A stretch of 64,000 nucleotides of DNA from Rhyacichthys aspro (Eukaryota > Chordata > Actinopteri > Gobiiformes > Rhyacichthyidae): positions 18,241,207-18,305,206 of the forward strand of contig CM072152.1 in NCBI GenBank assembly GCA_036850595.1, read 5' to 3'. Shown here piece after piece: positions 14,701 through 27,900 of the stretch. Within the stretch, counting starts at the first letter, position 1, and every line of letters begins with the position of its first letter. The notes under the pieces were generated by a model. The model made no database searches. It saw only the letters and a program-made list of their open reading frames with translations, and was not told the DNA's origin. The position numbers and the translations under genes are program-made.

Positions 14701-17141
14701 AAATGTTAAAAACAGGACCAACTTTACCTGACACTGCAACAAGACAATATTAAACACTAATAATGAAGATAATAATGAAGATAATAAATGTAAATATGAG
14801 ACATAGTCTGCACAAATACTATTCCTAATGATTTCCTACTTACCTTTTCACAGACTTTGACAAAGGTTTTCATCCACTGGAGCCATGAAAAATATTCTCA
14901 AAGACACAATTGTCCAAAAGAGATTCTTCCTGAACCTTTATTACAAGAATCTGCCATGTACTCAATGGGGCGTTCTTCCAGTGGTCTGTCACCAACAAGT
15001 TCCTACTATTTATCACCAGAAGAAAGGCTCTTAAGCATCACCCACAAAGCCTCGCTGCAGGGGAGCTCTGACTCAGAGGCATTTGTCATCAAAATGTGTG
15101 TTATTATCTCTGCACAGATTTTTCTAAAGGCCCCATTCAATAGCCATTCTACAGGGCTGTCAGCCTCTTTAATCTGCACAGAAAACTGTCGCATGTTTTA
15201 ATGCCAACACAAAGCAGCAATTCTGCTTTTTATTCTAATGGAGTGGCACAAAGGCAGTGATGTTATCAAACAAGAAATGAGGAATTTATTGGGTTGTCTT
15301 TTAACATAGATGTCCTCCTGCATCACCATAGACAGAGCAAACAAACAAAAATGTATGAAATTTTTATACAAGATCAAAAATGGTCTGTGGATTTTTTGGT
15401 TTTGGGCGTCAACATGCAGGCTATGATGTACAAAAATGGACATGAGCACAGGAATTCTGTGTCTCAAGGTCTTAGGCTACCTTTAGACACAACATTCAGC
15501 GAGACTTCACCAAGGCAGATAACATTCAGAAATTCAAGACTTCACCGATTCCACTGTCTTCTAAAAATGACCTCTATCTGGGAGGTAAAATTATTTGTGC
15601 ACAGGCCTTGGGCTCAAAGATAAACCTCAGTTCAAAGTCATCCTACATTACTGTTAGGAAAGATGCTAATGATTGTAAGGAGTAGACACAAGCAGTCACT
15701 GTGAAACTTTGCTTATTAAACCGTCCCTGAAGGATCCAAACACTGGTGGTAAAATAAAAACGAGGCTAAGCTCAAAGTCCAGAAAAGCTCCTTTTTTGGT
15801 GGTGCTGCTGGTACAGAGAGACTGACTGAGATATCAGTGGATCAGTTTGCTGCTGCCACTGGTTCAGCATGGCCTAATGGAAATAGTCAGACTTAATTTG
15901 AGATTACTTTTGCTGTGAGTCTTACTGCACATTATTAAAAAATATTTCCCCAGTGAACTTTAGACCCACAGAGGCTTTGATAGGGTTGATTTGGGTTCAT
16001 TGGGCAGTTCATGTAAGGTCAGTAGACTTGGTTAAGAGAAGTTCTGGGAATGTCTGATGCCCATGGCAAGAGTTGGTCTAATCCCTCTGGTCTGTGAACA
16101 CAGCATGCTGGGAAAACTGTAAGCATTAAGCACAAAGCAGACTAGAAATATGGAAAATTCTTATGAAGAACACGTTGGACACTGGCTGAATGAGGGAAGG
16201 TGATTTGAGTGATTAATTGAACTCATTGTAAAATGTGTGGTTTATGGCTTGCCAAATATCCAACAATAATTTTTAAGTGAAATGCTTATTTTGTTCATGT
16301 TACTCTATATATAACCCCTTATTTCACTCAGCTAGTTTTGGTGTTTTTGTCAGCCACTGTTTCACAAAAGTGTTGAGATGTGCAGTAATTGGTTGTGTAT
16401 TTACACGTGGTACAGTTTATCACAAAAATGTTTTTCTACCTTGGCTTAAACCCTTGCAACAGTTGTGACGGTGGCCCAGTTCATCTTATGTAAGCCTTTC
16501 AAACCATTCACAGACTAAAAACATCATAAAGCTGCATAACATTTCACCAAAAACCCAGAAAACCCTCGGCACCTTGGTGCAGTAATGTTTCCATGAAGCC
16601 AGAGTGGGTGCCACTTTTCATTTTGTTCCAACACACTAAAAGTTGTGAAGGCCTTCACAGCTTGTCAAAACTTACAAAAATGATGCAACCATTTGAGAGT
16701 GGTGTATATATTACACTTGGCTGCACAACTCAGGTAATAAAAAGTCCATGTAAGCAGTTGTTTCAGGAATATCTGATGTAAGAGACCTCCTGACAAGTCA
16801 AAGCTCATAGTGTAAGTGCAAAAAGAAAACAGCAGTGAAGATTGTTATGTTGGCAAATCTAATCTTGAAGCATGTTTCTAAGTTTGGACAAGCCTCCTGA
16901 AGCCCTGTTGACAGCCCTCGCCCTAAGAACCCTCCCATTTTCCTCCTTTTCACACGTCTCTATGAATCTGTGTTGAAACTGTCACGCGTGTGTGGGTTTG
17001 TCTGTGCCTAAACACAGCTTCATTAAATTATAAGTGACTTCTGTCAGCAGGGTCACAAGAGCAAGTTTAAAAGAAAACTTAATCCTTTTTAGTAAAAAAG
17101 ACCAATAAATCTAATCTAAAGAATGATTAATGGAGTTGTGT
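14701..17141. other. intergenic between adamts9 3' end and prickle2-like exon
   Basis: No coding exon recognised. ORFs of 62-114 residues at 14857-15623 have no family features and overlap each other on both strands. Confidence 0.5.
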
Positions 17142-17206
17142 TTTATTATTTCATAAATTCCAGATTTGCTAATATCATGCAGACACAGATTGTGTGACTT
17201 CAGCTT

Positions 17207-17212
17207 TTTATT
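17207..17212 (-). terminator. distal AATAAA poly(A) signal candidate
   Basis: AATAAA on the minus strand about 1.64 kb after the stop, with a second at 17142-17147. The pair would end a long 3' UTR. AATAAA is frequent by chance in DNA this AT-rich. Confidence 0.3.
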
Positions 17213-18600
17213 ATTCTTTGATTATTACCATCTGATCTCAAATCTCATCTCATCCATAAATCATGCTTTTTATATGGCAACACAGAACTCAGATTATACT
17301 TAGTACATAAATAAATGTATCCACAAAACTGAAGATGCCAGTTGATTAATTATTGCATTTACTGTCATTATTGGATAAAGACTATGTACATTCTCAGAGA
17401 ATGTGAAATAAATATTTACTTGTAAAATAAAGCATATGTATAATTATACATTACATATGACAATACATTGGACTTTTGTTACATGATGCCATCGTTATAC
17501 AAAATAATACAAATATCACTACAAACTCAAAATCAAATATAATCCCTTCATTATCATATGAGCCCTGAGAAGTGAACTAAATTAGGACATTTGTGTTGTG
17601 CTATGGGAGTCATTACGACACAAGTCTTTCTCCAGAACCTAAAAGTCCTAATAAATAATCTCACACTTAAAGTAAAGTGGCAGATTAATAATTCCCTTTA
17701 TCTATTGTGCATATGGAGTAAAGTAAAGCACATAATCATAAAATAGCACCGTGTACTTTGCACAAAGGCTTTAAAATCAAATATGGCTTCTTAGTTATCT
17801 TAGTCAATCAGCACATATCCAAAAAGGAAAACTTTTAAACAAAATAAACGTACCCTGATACTGTCACAAGCAAGTCAACACTAAAAAGAGAAAGCTTACA
17901 GTATGTACAATATGGACAGTATAAAGTAAACACTATGAGGTACAGTACAGACTGTAACAGTAAACGGGCAGCATCTGGACACATGTGATGCTGTGGGGGC
18001 TGTGGGCTCAGCAGTTTGGGATATGTCTGCATCAACAGACCAATTACATCTCCTGAGCATGCACTGGGATTTCCATGATTTGCCTGGGGTACAACCATTT
18101 TTTACTGAGCTTCAGACAAGATAACATGTCTGCTCTCCAAGCTAATATCTCTTTCATGTCACTGCACAGAACAGAGAAGAATGTAGCTCTCTCTGATGTC
18201 TGGCAGAGTTATTACTGCACTTGTAACCTTCAACCACTGTAGGAGCTAATAATGTAAGTGCATTTTTGGACTTGTGTTGTTGAAAAAAGACGCACAATAC
18301 TAATAATGCACAGAATTCATTAAAATCTACAAATTATGCCTCACAGAGAATATAGAGATCCACATAGTAACTGTCCATAGAGACTGACCCCTTTACCGTG
18401 TGAGCCCAACAAAACCCTTATTACAGTATATTTAACATTTTGTCGAATATAGATTCATATAACAATAACAATGATAAAAATATATAAATATGTCTAAATG
18501 GACCAAGTATTGTATTTGCTTGACAATGTACATTAGAATACAAAAATAATACAACACAATAAATAAGATATCATCCTGCTATGTACAGAAGTTACACTAT

Positions 18601-18606
18601 TTTATT
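18601..18606 (-). terminator. proximal AATAAA poly(A) signal candidate
   Basis: AATAAA on the minus strand (TTTATT on plus), 244 nt after the adamts9 stop codon. Use would give a short 3' UTR. Position only; no cleavage evidence. Confidence 0.35.
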
Positions 18607-18849
18607 TACACTATAAACATCTAAAGAGGTAATATGATGGACGGGCTGAGAAGTAGCACCAAGTATGAGGGATATCTTTGAACAAGAACCTGATGAGACC
18701 TGGATGAGTAAATGGAAACAGATGTACAAACAAAGGCTTAGTGGGTTATACATGAGATGACTTTCACTGAATAACAATATATCTTCTACACAACCAAAAA
18801 ATGGTAAACTATGAAAATTTAAGTGCACATCCTACCTGTTAGTTGTGTC

Positions 18850-18939
18850 CTACTCCACAGCCACCGGCAGATTTGAGACTGTAGATGGAGTACATTTACC
18901 GCAGTAGCCGCCACATATTCCTGACACTCTGCTGCCATC
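18850..18939 (-). CDS. adamts9: adamts9 exon 39: C-terminus and stop codon
   Basis: DGSRVSGICGGYCGKCTPST then VSNLPVAVE and TAG. CGGYCGKC is the terminal cysteine cluster of the GON domain. Its length (29 residues) matches the last exon of the human protein as I recall it. Confidence 0.95.
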   Translation of the reverse strand, partial: DGSRVSGICGGYCGKCTPSTVSNLPVAVE

Positions 18940-21900
18940 CTGTGGACAAATAGGACATTCAATAAAGAGGAGGGTCAACTAATAAGATGACCTGATTGTA
19001 ACGCAACAAATAAAATATTTAGCTTCCACTTATTCACTAGTGCTCCATACGGTGTCATCATAATGACTTGAAAAGAAAAAAGAGGTCACATTTGACATAT
19101 TCATTCACTAGATCCGTCCCATGATATGAAAGCAAAAGTTTATCTGATCCTCTTTGGAGCGCTCTCACAACATGGCTTTAATTAAACTGCCCGGAGTGTC
19201 CACAGAGGGACAGAGGCCAATGAACATTTTGGCAGCTCCACTAGCTCCTGTTCCCACAGTGCCAAGAAGCACTCCCAGTCCTGATCTCCATTTCAGAAGA
19301 AGATGGTGGGGGCTCTTGAGAGAGCAGCTGTCAACAGAGGCTTTAGTAAAAATGATCATAATCATCTTACAACTATAGTTCATATTTATTCTTTGTAAAT
19401 AATGAACTGTAAACTGTTGAATGTGGTCCATACCTGTGACTTGTGTATATCAGCCACTGCATAGTTGCCATGTGTTATCCATGAGGTGTCATCTGCCACT
19501 TTAAAACCAGTTCCTGAAAGGTTAATCCTGAACTGTCCCTGAAGGAATAAGAAAAGTCTATAATGTATTTGAAATAAACAAAAGATTAGACATGAGGCAC
19601 TTGGTGTAGTTCTAACCTGAGGACATCGGGTGGCGCTGTAGCAATCTCCAGCTGTGGCAAAAGGAATTCTCTTGCCTTCTCGGGTAAAAGCAAACTGCCA
19701 GTCTGTTGCTAAAGATAAGCAACAGGCTCCAATTAATTGCTGCAGAACCGTGAGTGAACTCACATAATGACAGGATGCACTTGCACTCATAATAAACTCT
19801 TATGTTATTTAACCAAATCTGACTTTAGTGTCTTAAAGGTTAAACTAATCCAATATTTACACAACCCCATCTACTTTGAGCAGTTCCTTAAACCTCTTAA
19901 ACCTTGTAATTGTGTTTGCTTAAATGAGGCTTGAGCCATCTTGAGTCCATTTAGCCTCATGAGCATGTACATAATGAAACAGCAGGCAAAGTGCTTATTT
20001 GAGAGTAGCTGCACAAAGTCACAAGGCATTAAAAATCACTTGACATTTAGTGAGAGTAATGGTATCAGCCTTTTTAATTTTCACAGACACAGGATGCTCT
20101 GGTTGGTTTTCTATTTTGAGTTGTGCACTTAATTCACAAAATGGCTAGGTGTGAATGGACAACTCACTGATGATGTTCATTGTGCTGATGTTGAGGCGGA
20201 CTTTTGAGAAAGTGGTTATTCCAGCAGCGGTGTAGTCTTTGCGACAGTCACAGTCTTCTCTGCTGGAGCCATTGCCTGGACACTGGGTGGGTTCATTGAG
20301 TCTGGGAAATACACACATATGCCAACATACTGTTATAGTATTGCACAGGGAGGTTTGGTTTTTATAATGAAGAGCTGTTTTCAATCTTATAATTATTTAC
20401 CTGAAGCCAAAAATCTCAGAAAAATTCTCCCCTTCACCCGTCGTCAAGGTGATATACTCCCGCGGCATCTCTGTCTGCATTCCTGCACAGTAGACCTGAG
20501 TAACAGCGGGAAGAGAAGTGGTATCCAGAGAGAAGGGTGAGAGGTTAAGAGAGTAAAAGTGAGTGGAAAGTTGAGGGAAAACAATGTGGGAAAATAAGTG
20601 AAATGTTAAGTAAAAAGTGAGCTAGCACTTCGAAAATATTTTGAATGTAACCATACAATATGACAATAATCCTGTCCAAATAAAACTTTAATTTTATAAA
20701 TTGCATTAAACATACCTTGAGTGCTTTCCCTTGAATGTTGAGAAAGTGCTCACTGTCAGGGAGGGGTCCAGTGATGCTCTTGACATCCTGACAACTTGAA
20801 GGTAAATGGCCTGAATACACAAGTAAGAATATTTACTCATCCACTTTGTGTTGGGTCACATGTGGAAATCCTACAATTCTGAGATAAATACACTAAACAG
20901 TAAATCGTTTAGGTAAAGTAAAGTTTGGGTTTGGTCACAAACAGTTCACCTAAGGCATAAACTAGCGGAAATAACTACCACAAAGTCAAGCCATCTCTAA
21001 TATAAAACTGTGAGGTGCATTGTTCTGGCCCTGGATGACTCATCCTTGATTTTATTGTGTACTCACATGTTTGGTGGTTTCTGCAGGTTTGTCTGGCTTC
21101 TGGCATGACATCTGGCAGGCACCTATTGCTTTCCTGACCATCTGCTGTCACGCACTGCACTGTCCTCTCCATAACACCATCTCCACAGCTCACTGAACAC
21201 TGCAAGAGAAGCAATACATGACAAGCATTTTTGGGTTGCAGTCTTTATATTTAACTGTCCTGTTTATATTACATCCCTACTATAGATAGTTGTGCTTATC
21301 TGAGAGGTCTCCCTTTTATTAATATAAACCTTAAAACTAAGTGGCGTGAGGAAGCACTAGGCTGGTCATCATCAACATTTATCTTCTATTATTTTCACAA
21401 AAAAAACATAGACAAACACAAGACATGTTAATGGTACTCACTTGTCCCCAGCCTCCAACCCTCCACTCTTGTGGTGATGGGCATGGTCCTAGATTACAGG
21501 GCATGTAACTCTCAGGAGGGGTTCCGGGGCAGCTGGACAAGGACTGATGGCTGTACTCATAGTTGTCATTCTCCACATGAACCTCACTGCAGGAGACGAG
21601 GCGTTGCTGATAGCCCTGCCCACAGCTGACTGAGCACTATGGTGTATATGACATTCAAATAATAATCATTTAATAATAGTCATTTCTGCATCCGTGCATG
21701 TGTCCTGACACATACCTCAGTCCACTCCCCAGTGATCCAGATGTATTCACAAGCATGAGTGTTACAGCTTTCTATGTGTGGGGGTTTAATCTGGTTCACA
21801 CAGTACATCTCATGGACTTCCTGCTTGTTATGGTCCACACACTGCAAGGCTCGCTGTCGGTGGCCTGATCCACATGATTTACTACACTGGAGTAAACAAA

Positions 21901-24900
21901 ACAGATACTTAAATAAGAAAATGATACAGAAACAACAAAGGGCGTATGAAAATTGGCATAGAACATGTTTGTTTCAACAACAAAATGGACTAGGAATGAT
22001 GGATTAAAAAGTGTAACAGTAACGATAATAAGTAAGATAATATATCACGGCTTTCATGATCAACAAAGGTCCTTTTCCTTAAACTATATCTGTGTGTGTA
22101 AAATTTGAGGTTAACATAAAATAATAACTCTGACAACATTGTCAAGTCCAAACTTGGAACTCATAAACGCCTTTGTAGACAATGTTAACCCTGTTTAAAA
22201 GATCTGTTTACACCACAAGACCTTAAGCCCAGCACTGGCTGTAGTTAGAACTTGGTCGTGTCTTCGTTAAGGGCCCCCAGTAGTTTTGACATGTAACCTA
22301 TGAAGCTTTTTAACATTCTAGCTTTTAAGGGTCATTATGTAAGAACTCAACACATTTGTAAAGACACTGAGAGGTTCCCAGAAGCCCCCCAACCCTTGAC
22401 ATTATACATTATACTCCAGCTGGTCCTTGTCTCTCTTATGTGTTTTGCACTGTCAAACAAACCAAGAAACTATAATGTTAAAATGTTAAAGAAACTACTC
22501 CTTTTCAAAAGTAAATTAAAAAATAAAACAACAGACACAACTTGAAGCAAAGTATCCATATAGACCTAGCATTGAAAGATTTTTGAGTACAGAAAATGCA
22601 TTTGTCAAGTGTTGTAATAACTTCCAGCTGTTAATTGGACCACTTGGGCAGGGACCTCCAAAAAAACTTTTCCAGACTAATTAGAGCCTCCTTTAATGAA
22701 GACATATCATGCTGCTCAGTGACCCAGATTCAATCTCTTGAAGAGAGTAAAGAAGAAACTCCTGCTGCAGCTGCATGTAGCCTACTAATAATCCCAACTC
22801 TCAATGAGGATTTATAGCCTCAAGCCTATAGAAAAAAATGTTGAACACTCTCAGCAGGAATGTAGCCCTTGACTATTATTTAGGAGTTTAGGCAATGTTT
22901 AACTAATCACAAAATGAGGGAAGACTTTATAGGAAAGTTTGTTGGGTGAATCTAGGTGTGAACACTATATGCATAATGAGCAACTAAACGTCATTTTTAT
23001 GTACAGCTAAGCCTGGGAAACGGTTTAATTGTGTGGTTTAATTGTTTATGGCCACACCACAAAATTCAAGGACACTTGTAGGCAAATATAACCTCGAATA
23101 ATGTGCACTTCACGCGTGATTTCATTGTAGATTTGCACTTTTTAAATGCTAAAACAGCGGGTGAATTTCTCTGCTTTAAACTGATTTAGAAAAACCCTCG
23201 AGTGCAGTAATGTAATTTCCATGCGGGGCAAGCAGTAGCTCATCTCCTCCCCTCCTCTTGGCCTTTTGCCTCTAACTCAAACAGCGACTCACTCACGCAG
23301 AACCGAGGGGCAGCCACTTGTTGCGCACACACCGTTTACTTTTCTCCGGCAGCATCCCAAACTGAACTTACTGCGTGCCAGTCCCCTTCTCTCCAGCGGT
23401 ACTGGGAAGGGCACTCTGCGACACGGCAGCTCTGACTGGTGGCGGGTCTGGTGCGAGGGGAACAGCCGGTCTCCACAGGACTGCGTCTCTCTCCGGCCTG
23501 GCAGAACACGTCCCGACGCTGGATGCCGTCGCCACACGTCGCTGAACACTAACAACGCCATAGGTAAGAATTATGGCCACGCGTTTACTTCACACTGAAT
23601 AAATATAATGAGTTTGAAAGAAAGAAGGCGTGTATGCAGCAGTTAAGATTCAGCATTACTCTATTTATGAAGCAGGCACTGTTGATTTTCTGACTGTAGC
23701 TTATGTGGTTTTATAGGTGTTTTATTTGGCTTGTGTTTAACCCAGTCTAAATACCCCTCATTATAAAGCGATATGTTATAGTCAGTAAGAGAGAACATAT
23801 TATTGTAAATTATATAGTCCATAATATTGGGCCTGTAGCTGAACTGTAATGTTTTGATCTTCTTCAATCTGTCCATCTTTACTGCAACACAGAACTTTTC
23901 TCTCTGTTCTGCTTAGGACTGATTAAAACTGATCAGAAATCTTAAATTCTTTTAAAAGGTAGCATAAAATTAGCATTATTTTTTATTTCTGACTCTGTGA
24001 TATTATTGTTTACATAATGCATGTCACAAATGTTATAATGCCTACATTTTTCTTTCAGGTGATAGGTGAGAGCAGAGGAAGTGGAGACTCCCATTGAGAC
24101 TTGTCAATTTGTCAACAACATGCAACTATAAAACTGTATTTATGTCGATAACGTGTATTTTGTAGTTATCTGGAGTGCTATGTCTACAGTGGAAGGAGCA
24201 TGCAGCTGTTTGCTGAATAGGTAACTTTACTGCACATGACTAGAAGCCACATGTGGAGCATTATTTTCTCTTGGCCCAAGTCCACTTCACATCTGTGTAG
24301 AACAGACTCACATCCTCTCTGCCATATGGAGGACAGATGTGTCCATGCTTGGACCTTGGGCCATTGGGGTGAATTTGGAGAAAGACACGGGGGAGATAGA
24401 GGAAAATAGAGAAGAAAAGAGGGAACAAGGCTCCCCAGGTGCACAAATGAGATGCCTCTTTTGGTATGGTGACGTAAGCAGAGAAGGCCCTTCAAATAAG
24501 AGCCTTTGGTAACATGTGGTTACCCAATGTGGAGGATACAAGCAAGATCTACAAGAAGAAAAGTCGGTCATGTACTTGAGGGAAGAAAGTGATTAGATGG
24601 AAAGGGAAGAGAGAAGGATGAAAGGGATAGAAAGGAGAAACTTCAGGCCAAAATAGCATTTACACCGGCTGGTGTTAATGTCAGGCTTAGGCCAAATAAC
24701 GGGGTGTACATCCTTCCTGTTTCTACTGCTTATCAATCAGACCCCTGTTCTGCCAGCCAGAAAACCACTTAATGATGTGTAAAAGCAACTAACTTGAGTT
24801 AGTGGCCATGCAGCGGAGAAATAAAGTTGTTCTTTGCTTTCGCTGCAGATGTTTTACACACACACACACACTCTCACACACACCGACAAAGTGTTAAGAG

Positions 24901-27900
24901 TATTGCACTGACAGTGTGGGAGAACAAGTTTCACAAGGTCGTACCTCTTCCCAGTTTCCTGCCTTCCACTTAGGACAGTGTCCACCTCGACAGCGCCTCT
25001 GCTTGCTTGGCCTTTGGGACAGGTGTTGGCAGTTTTCCTCAGGGACAGGACGCCCTGACCCTGTCACACAGGTCACCTTACGGTACTTGAACCCTCTTCC
25101 ACAAGGTGCAGAGCACTAAGGAATAAAAAAGTTATAAAAAGTTAAAAAATAAAAAAAACATTCAAAACCAATTAAATTCACATATGTTTTTGTTATTGAT
25201 TTTTCAGTTGAATTCAAATTTAGTGATTAGATGGAGAAAAACCAATAACTGCAGAACACTGCTGAGTGCAAATAAGTGTTGATAATTTGGCTGAGCAGCA
25301 GCCAAGTCCACGTGGGCAGCATGTCCAATGGCAAAGCATGCCAGCTCACCCGGCAACATTGTGTTTCACTTCCGAGTTCACCAAGTTACTGAGAGCTTAA
25401 CCTATTGTGACAGGCAGATGCACACACACATCAGTGTTGGAAGAGGGAGTGGAGAAAGGTTGCGTTGTGCTCCGATAATCAAAGGGGGGCGTTTCATGTG
25501 GGATGGATGGAAAACGACAGGCTCAGAGTTGAATGAGTGCGTGGCCCAGCGAGTGGTGCTGTCCTCACCAACAAGGCTCTGTATTGGATATGAACAAACT
25601 GTGAACTCTCACCTTATGTAGGGAGATTAGAATAAAAAGTTAAAAGGATTATAAAAAGTATTCATTACTCTTTTTTAATGTATTAAACTGAAATGTTAAA
25701 AAGAGAAAGACATAGATCCACAACAACTGTGTGAGTCTTGTTTTCTTGATTAGAAAACATACCCCTTTTTATTCTGATTAGGGCTTTCATATGGGAAACA
25801 TTTATTGTTGTAGGAAGTAAATCATATACCATTGAACGTCAAGATGAAATAGAATGATTTTTATTACATAAGTCTCTTAGAATAGTTCATTCAGTAACTA
25901 CTATTATCATTACAAGTACTATTAAGTGTCAGTTGACAGGAATGTACACAGAACTGTCAGCAATGGGCTCCAAAAACGGAAAGCATAACGAAGGATGTAC
26001 AATTTATTTCAATGCTCGATCCTCTCCTGTCCACTGTACAATGTTTAAAATCCCATTGAGCTTCACTGTTTTGTTTTTCTTATTTTACATGGGACCACAG
26101 TAATTTCCCAGAAGTCAGTCAATGCTGATGGGCTGAATGGAGTAGGGAGGCCTCCTCTGATCAAACATAACCTCTGACCCACTATACATCACTACAGTGT
26201 CCTGCTAATGGCCCCCTTCGCTAAAGTCACTGTCACTGGTCCATTGGTACAACCAGGATTAGACCAATGGGGGCCAAAGGGTGCATGCAACTTCATAGCT
26301 GAGCATGCGTCACCATTCATCCCAGAAAATGCATGGGTAGGCTTTAAGAATGAATGAACATAGTAAATGAGATAAGAAGTATTGTTATTCTTTGATAGTG
26401 AGAGCATGATGACTCAGAGGTCACGGGGGGCCCTAACCCCATGTCCTGCTGAGCAGGGGAGCAATCTTTTGTAAAAACATACAACTATTTACTATAGAGT
26501 TAGTAACTGTACTGCAAGATAGAAATTCATGTTGAATTTGAAAGTCTTGCAGTATTTGTGGCTCAGCAATGTGACACAAACATTATACCTGAGGGCAATT
26601 TCTTATTATTGGATCGCACTTATTTAAAATTAATGCTTGCATGTTGTAAGCAAAGTTATTTTTATGTTTCCCCAGTTTGTACTAAAAGTGGGCCAAATAT
26701 TGCATGTGACAAAATGCTCAAATAATGAAAAAAGCCTTTATAGTACCTCGACTTCTCTTTAATCGTAACCTTTTTTCTCAAAATAAACACATAATCAAAC
26801 ATTTTCATATAAAATTAAATATTGACATTACATCATAATGAAAAGACAATAAATACATGTAATTACATAAATATACAAAATTCTTCTTGAAACACAGACT
26901 AATACTGCCATTTGTGAATAAGAGACATACAGTATATACTTATTTCAAGAACCTGTTGATTTGGCGTTGGAGCTGTACTGCTTTGCACCAAAGTTATAAT
27001 AATGGGACTAATAAATAAAACGTTTTTACATTGACTTCCTTGTTGTACAGTCTTTAAGGTTGCCTGCTTATAATCACACATGGGAGTCATTATTTACAGT
27101 AGTTGTGTTTGGTAAATGAATGTAGTAAAAAGGTGCTCACTGCTGCTTTAACAGGCCCTTAAAATAAGGTGTAATGTCAGTACAGACATTTATGACCAAG
27201 GGGAATAAGCTGGGTGGGCTGCAGGTAAATGCTGCACCGAACCACAGATACTGAATCAGGGTTAACTGGCCTCAAAGGATGGTAAACTTGAGAAGGCAGG
27301 AGAAACGCACCATGGATCTGTGCACCAACTGTACAAGGTAGCCTCAACAATTTATGCTTAATCTTAGGCAGCCGCACTCCCTCCAGTGCAAGGGAGAGAA
27401 AGATGCAGCAGGGGGGCAATCATAACAGAGACTGAGGTAGACACATTAAGTAGGCTCAGAGTAAGAGCTCCAGATACAAAACACTATTAACTTCCCCTGT
27501 GGTCACTTGTGTACAGAATTTGACAACAATCCTGTTCTCTTGAAGGTTCAACATGCCATAAGGACACTTATAGAAAACACACACAGGAAGTACAGGAAGT
27601 ATCAAGTGCCTCAAAAATTACATGATGAAGACCTGTCAGTCAAAGAGCAATCAATAAAAAAATTGTAGTGGTTTGCCTTATGTTGTGTTAATACAATGCA
27701 ATGGCCTCTGTTTGTTGTATTGTTGTCCCTTGCATGTAGGTAATCATAGAATAAAGGCTACGTAAGTGAGTTGTCTTTTGTTCCAAGTGAGGTATTATTC
27801 AACATAGCATATTTAGCAAATCCAAGTACTCATTGTACAAAGCAAAACAAACTCAAACAATATAAATACACATATCTTAAGCACCTTTGGAACAAAGAGC

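Larger units (their letters stand above)
17142..18849 (-). other. adamts9: adamts9 3' UTR (inferred)
   Basis: AT-rich DNA directly after the adamts9 stop with no convincing coding exon. It has UTR-like short TGTA and ATTTA motifs. The extent is inferred from candidate poly(A) signals at 18601-18606 and at 17207-17212 and 17142-17147. The 87-residue minus-strand ORF inside it looks like a chance ORF. Confidence 0.5.

Noticed and set aside
14857..15623. ORFs of 109-114 residues on the plus strand
   Set aside because: Mutually overlapping frames with no conserved motif, no splice context and composition like the flanking DNA.
17835..18098. 87-residue minus-strand ORF in the presumed 3' UTR
   Set aside because: No domain, and it lies downstream of the adamts9 stop. 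A chance ORF.
23266..23598. Overlapping 70-110-residue ORFs on both strands
   Set aside because: Shadows of the CpG-rich exon 30, where few stop codons occur in any frame.
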